Origin: CALAED01 sp036555725
GTDB lineage: Bacteria > Actinomycetota > Actinomycetes > Streptosporangiales > Streptosporangiaceae
Assembly (NCBI GenBank): GCA_036555725.1
Contig: DATBKU010000135.1
Location: 1 to 64,000, forward strand
Length of the DNA stretch: 64,000 nucleotides
Direction: 5' to 3'
Numbering within the stretch: position 1 is the first letter of the stretch; each line of letters opens with the position of its first letter. Under the pieces are notes generated by a model. It was given only the letters and a program-made list of their open reading frames with translations. It was not told the origin of the DNA and did no database searches. The position numbers and the translations under genes were made by a program. Below are positions 61,192 to 64,000 of the stretch, in pieces.

Positions 61192-61971
61192 TTAGATGTT
61201 GGCGGCGGTGAGGTTGGCCTGCCAGTTGACGAAGCGGCCCATCTCGTCGAAGAGTGCGCGCGCGGTGCCACCGCCCGGCAGCCGTACATCGGTGGCGCCC
61301 GGCGCCTGGCGGTAGGGGACGCGGTGGTGGCTGAGGAAACGCGCCAGGGTGAGGCCGGGGTCGTCGGGAAAGAGCGTCACCGCGTTGATGATCAGCCGGG
61401 GGACCGAGACCGCGTCCCAGATCGCCCGGGGCACCTGCGGGTCGTCGACGTGCAGGTAGGCGGACCCGCCGTCGTACCCGGCCCCGATGTAACCGCCGCC
61501 GCCCAGCAACCCGGCCGCGGTCACCGCGATCAGTTCCCCGCCGTGGGCCGCCGGCCCGTCGTAGCGCGACAGATCGACCTCGGGTGTGGTCAGCTCCGGT
61601 ATGCCGAGGCGCTCGCCCATCTCCCGCACGCTCAGCACCGGCACCACCGCGGGGTGGTCCGGGCCGAACTGCGGGTTCGCCCAGCCCCATAGCCACGTGC
61701 GCTCCTGGGCGGCGTAGCTGCCCAGCAGGGCCACCCGCACCGTCACGCCCCCGCTGGTGTACGTACGGGCGGCCAGGTCGGCACTCCAGTCCTCGCGGGG
61801 GAGGAACTCGGCGAGGGCCTCTTGCTGCTGGAGCACGACCGCGCTGAGCGCCGCCCCGAGCCGCCCGAACGCCGGGCTGAAGAGTGGCGGGCGCGGGGCG
61901 GAATTGGGCATGTCGGGCACATTATCCCAAGTCGCTGTGTCGCTACGCGGGCTTTCCGCGCGCTGCAGCAT
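61192..61971 (-). CDS. DUF6882-like hypothetical protein
   Basis: 259 residues from ATG 61971, chosen for the GGGGAGG site five bases upstream. No signal peptide or membrane helix. The WSADLAARTYTSGGVTVRVALLGSYAAQERTWLWGWANPQF core and a later ITAAGLLGGGGYIGAGYDGGSAYLHVDD strand pattern resemble DUF6882 proteins; the role is unknown. The C-terminus FDEMGRFVNWQANLTAANI is regular. Converges on dnaE across about 107 bases with no clear terminator. Confidence 0.65.
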   Translation of the reverse strand: MLQRAESPRSDTATWDNVPDMPNSAPRPPLFSPAFGRLGAALSAVVLQQQEALAEFLPREDWSADLAARTYTSGGVTVRVALLGSYAAQERTWLWGWANPQFGPDHPAVVPVLSVREMGERLGIPELTTPEVDLSRYDGPAAHGGELIAVTAAGLLGGGGYIGAGYDGGSAYLHVDDPQVPRAIWDAVSVPRLIINAVTLFPDDPGLTLARFLSHHRVPYRQAPGATDVRLPGGGTARALFDEMGRFVNWQANLTAANI

Positions 61972-62106
61972 GGATCCTCCCCGGCTCGATCCTTGGGGTT
62001 CGGGCACGTTACGCTGCGATCGTCAGAAGCGGAAGATTGCAAGATCACAGCCCGGGCGGGCGCCGCCTCCCAGGATGGATGATCTCGTAATGCTGCCACC
62101 GCCATA

Positions 62107-62763
62107 GTGAAGGATTGGTCTCGCGTGCGCCGGCAACTGCTGACCGGGACGATGACAACCCTGGTGGTCGCGTTGCTGGGTGTGCCTGTCGGGCTGCTCT
62201 GGCAGGCGATCTCCCCGTCCGTTCGGTACGTCGTCATCGGCGGCGAGCCGGTCCTCGCCGACCCCGAGAGCCAGGCTCTCATCTCGACCGATGGCCGGTT
62301 CGCGATTTTGACCGGACTGGCCGGCGTGGTGTGCGGCGTGATCGCGTACATCGTGGCCGGACGCGCCTTCACCGCCGTACGGCGCGTCGAGGTCGTGATC
62401 TTGCTGGGGCTCGCGTGCGGCGGGATCGCCGCTGCCCTACTCGCCTGGCGGGCCGGCCACTCCGTCGGCCTCGGCACCTTCCAGCGTCTGGTGGCGCACG
62501 CCAAGGACGGCGACTTCGTCAAGGGTGTGGCCGACCTGAAGGCGCTGGGCGTACTGGTGTGCTGGCCGCTGGCCGCCGTCGGGATGTTCGGGCTCCTGGA
62601 CGGCGCGGACATCGCCGGGCGCCATCGGCCGGAATTGCCGTCCGGGCTATCGCTTGGCGATGGCGGCGGTGCGGGCGGCGGTCAGCCGTACCAGATCGGC
62701 GGGGGCCAGTTCGATCTGCAGTCCGCGCCGACCGGCGGAGACAAAGATCGTCGCGAACTCTGA
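62107..62763 (+). CDS. Hypothetical four-helix membrane protein
   Basis: 218 residues from GTG 62107 (GTG 62125 is also possible). Four hydrophobic segments: about 12-33, 66-87, 96-115 and 145-166. The external loop after helix 1 (PSVRYVVIGGEPVLADPESQALISTDGRFA) resembles DUF2567-type actinobacterial membrane proteins, a weak resemblance. The last ~40 codons, Gly/Asp-rich, lie opposite the end of ybaK (62647-62763 overlap), so the real C-terminus may be shared or the tail partly spurious. Function unknown. Confidence 0.6.
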   Translation: MKDWSRVRRQLLTGTMTTLVVALLGVPVGLLWQAISPSVRYVVIGGEPVLADPESQALISTDGRFAILTGLAGVVCGVIAYIVAGRAFTAVRRVEVVILLGLACGGIAAALLAWRAGHSVGLGTFQRLVAHAKDGDFVKGVADLKALGVLVCWPLAAVGMFGLLDGADIAGRHRPELPSGLSLGDGGGAGGGQPYQIGGGQFDLQSAPTGGDKDRREL

Positions 62764-63153
62764 GACCGACGTGTCGACGACCGTGGGCAGCCGTTTCCGC
62801 TGGCCCAGCGGGCTGATGCCGCCGACCACATAGCCCGTGACCCGCTCCGCGGTTCGCGGCTCGGCCAGCTGCGCGCGTTTGCCGCCGGCCGCGGCGGCCA
62901 GCGCCTTCAGGTCCAGGCTGGTCGCGACCGGCACGACCGCCACGGTCAGGTCGCCGTCCACCTCGGCGAGCAGTGTCTTGAAGAGCCGCTCGTAGGGCAC
63001 GCCCAGCGCGTCCGCGGCCGCCTCTCCGTACGAGGTGTGCGCGCCGTCAGACGCGGCCACTTCGTACGGGTGCAGGGTGTAGGCGATGCCGGCCTTCGCC
63101 GCCGCGGCGGTCGCCGGCGTGCCCCTGCTCCCCGTCGCCTTCGACCTCGCCAT
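62647..63153 (-). CDS. ybaK: Cys-tRNA(Pro)/Cys-tRNA(Cys) deacylase YbaK
   Basis: 168 residues. Trans-acting editing enzyme that clears mischarged Cys-tRNA(Pro). Seen: AKAGIAYTLHPYEVAA, YGEAAADALGVPYERLFKTLL with the conserved Lys, VVPVATSLDLKALAAAAGGKRAQLA and TGYVVGGISPLGQRKRLPTVVD, the substrate-side GGxSPxG loop. ATG 63153. Overlaps the tail of the convergent membrane gene by 117 bases. Confidence 0.92.
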   Translation of the reverse strand: MARSKATGSRGTPATAAAAKAGIAYTLHPYEVAASDGAHTSYGEAAADALGVPYERLFKTLLAEVDGDLTVAVVPVATSLDLKALAAAAGGKRAQLAEPRTAERVTGYVVGGISPLGQRKRLPTVVDTSVSEFATIFVSAGRRGLQIELAPADLVRLTAARTAAIAKR

Positions 63154-63182
63154 GGTGCGATTCTGCCCGGCTCGGGACGTGG

Positions 63183-63845
63183 TCAGTTCGGGTGGGGGCC
63201 GCCGCCGGGGAACCCGGTGGCCGGTATGCCCGGCAGCCGGCCGAGCCGCAGGATCTCCCGGGTCAGCAGATCGGCCTCCATGCGCAGCCGCACGGCGGCG
63301 TCCGCGGCCTCCAGCAGCCGCTGCTTCTCCTGCTGGCCCACGACGAGCGCGCCGGCCACGGCGTACGACAGCCGCACCGGGTCGTCCGGCAGGTCGGCGG
63401 ACGCGGAGACCTGCGCGCCGATATCGGCCAGGCGCCCCAGGTAGCGGCGGAACAGCCGGTCGACCTCCCGCGCCGTCTCGTCCGGGTCGGCGCCCGCCTC
63501 GTCGGGCAGTGGCGTCACCGACGCGCGCAGGTACGGCCGCGAGTCGTCGACCTCGGAGATCCGGAACCGCGTGTCACCGACCGTGACGATGTCGAACCGG
63601 CCGCCCTCGTGCGCAAGCACCTGACGCAACACGGCCGTACAGCCGACGTCGGCCAGCCGGCGGGCCGCACCCGGGCCGACCTCGTGTCCCAGCTCGATGG
63701 CCACGACGCCGAATGCCCGCGGCTCGGGCCCGTCGAGCAGGTCGCGGACGAGCAGCCGGTAGCGCTCCTCGAAGATGTGCAGCGGCAGCACCGTGCCCGG
63801 AAACAACACGGTCCCCAGCGGAAACACCGGAATCGGATCGTCCAC
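63183..63845 (-). CDS. LON N-terminal-like substrate-binding domain protein
   Basis: 220 residues, no ATPase or peptidase domain. N-terminal PUA-like beta fold: IPVFPLGTVLFPGTVLPLHIFEERYRLLVRDLL, FGVVAIELGHEV and GCTAVLRQVLAHEGGRFDIVTVGDTRFRI, then a helical part with LPDDPVRLSYAVAGALVVGQQEKQRLLEA. Single-domain LON-N proteins are common in actinobacteria and plants; function unclear, possibly a substrate adaptor. GTG 63845. Confidence 0.88.
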   Translation of the reverse strand: MDDPIPVFPLGTVLFPGTVLPLHIFEERYRLLVRDLLDGPEPRAFGVVAIELGHEVGPGAARRLADVGCTAVLRQVLAHEGGRFDIVTVGDTRFRISEVDDSRPYLRASVTPLPDEAGADPDETAREVDRLFRRYLGRLADIGAQVSASADLPDDPVRLSYAVAGALVVGQQEKQRLLEAADAAVRLRMEADLLTREILRLGRLPGIPATGFPGGGPHPN

Positions 63846-63972
63846 GCCGCCGGCTCACCTCCCCGTCCGCCGCCGCGCTCCCGGCCAGCGTACGTCCCGT
63901 CCAGGCGGCGGCGTACGGCACGGCGGCCGGCGGGGCGGCGGACAGCGCAGCGGCGGCGCGGCGGCTCCAGGA

Positions 63973-64000
63973 TCAGGCGTCGCGGCGTTTGAGCAGGTAC
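63973..64000 (-). CDS. C-terminal end of a gene running off the window
   Basis: The last eight codons, ending Y-L-L-K-R-R-D-A and a TGA at 63975-63973, continue beyond the right edge. Too short to identify. Its stop is followed by about 125 bases before the LON-N gene start on the same strand. Confidence 0.3.

Overview
The window is GC-rich chromosomal DNA from an actinobacterium. Several features fit the order Streptosporangiales or a close relative: GTG starts and four-base stop/start overlaps are common, there is a flavin/F420-type LLM oxidoreductase, and DUF3040, DUF1707 and DUF58/TgpA proteins occur. The division and cell-wall (dcw) cluster has the actinobacterial order ending in sepF-yggT-divIVA, and ileS is preceded by a T-box leader of the translational type. 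The genus cannot be fixed from sequence alone.

Layout. 1-504 (minus): two overlapping genes of the kind carried on actinomycete integrative-conjugative elements, one cut by the window edge. 907-5924: dodecin, a membrane protein, carbamate kinase next to a ring-opening amidohydrolase (cyanurate hydrolase/barbiturase family), an SseB-like protein and a prepilin peptidase. 6000-9011: single-chain bacterial-type glycyl-tRNA synthetase. 9046-16628: shikimate and translation block aroC-aroK-aroB-aroQ, an enoyl-CoA hydratase-like gene, an LLM oxidoreductase, an M24 peptidase, efp and nusB. 16688-19315: methyltransferase, DNA polymerase IV, DUF3040 protein. 19403-24222 (minus): moxR-DUF58-TgpA operon. 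24690-44223: the dcw cluster mraZ-rsmH-ftsL-ftsI-murE-murF-mraY-murD-ftsW-murG-murC-ftsQ-ftsZ-ylmE-sepF-yggT-divIVA. 44273-52840: a two-finger membrane protein, DUF1707 protein, ileS with its T-box, DUF167, a TraR/DksA-type protein, lspA and an RluD-type pseudouridine synthase. 52887-55349 (minus): DUF1269 protein, AraC regulator, azlC, azlD. 55479-57359: a structured leader with a Tyr/Phe-rich peptide, a DAHP-synthase-like/chorismate mutase fusion, and a double peptidoglycan-binding-domain protein. 57551 to the end: dnaE, a DUF6882-like protein, a small membrane protein, ybaK and a LON-N-domain protein.

How the parts work together. The dcw genes are packed with stop/start overlaps and make lipid II precursors, the septal transpeptidase/glycosyltransferase pair and the FtsZ/SepF/DivIVA scaffold. 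MraZ probably controls the whole run through four TGGGG/TGGAG boxes spaced exactly 10 bp apart that overlie its own promoter. The 365-base mraZ-rsmH gap holds RNA-like stems at the place where the actinobacterial mraW RNA motif is known. ileS has a T-box whose bulge can pair with the bases just upstream of the start codon, which predicts tRNA-Ile control of translation.

The most striking item is at 55479-56701. A protein whose DAHP-synthase half has lost its signature residues, but whose chorismate mutase half looks intact, is preceded by a possible leaderless peptide reading Arg-Arg-Tyr-Phe-Arg-Phe and by stems that can form mutually exclusive pairs. This looks like aromatic amino acid attenuation. 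Other items worth following are the carbamate kinase/ring-opening amidohydrolase pair with a palindromic operator candidate, the duplicated His-Cys-Cys-Cys membrane protein beside divIVA, the missing ylmD (pgeF) between ftsZ and ylmE, and a 54-residue membrane protein hidden opposite aroB-aroQ.
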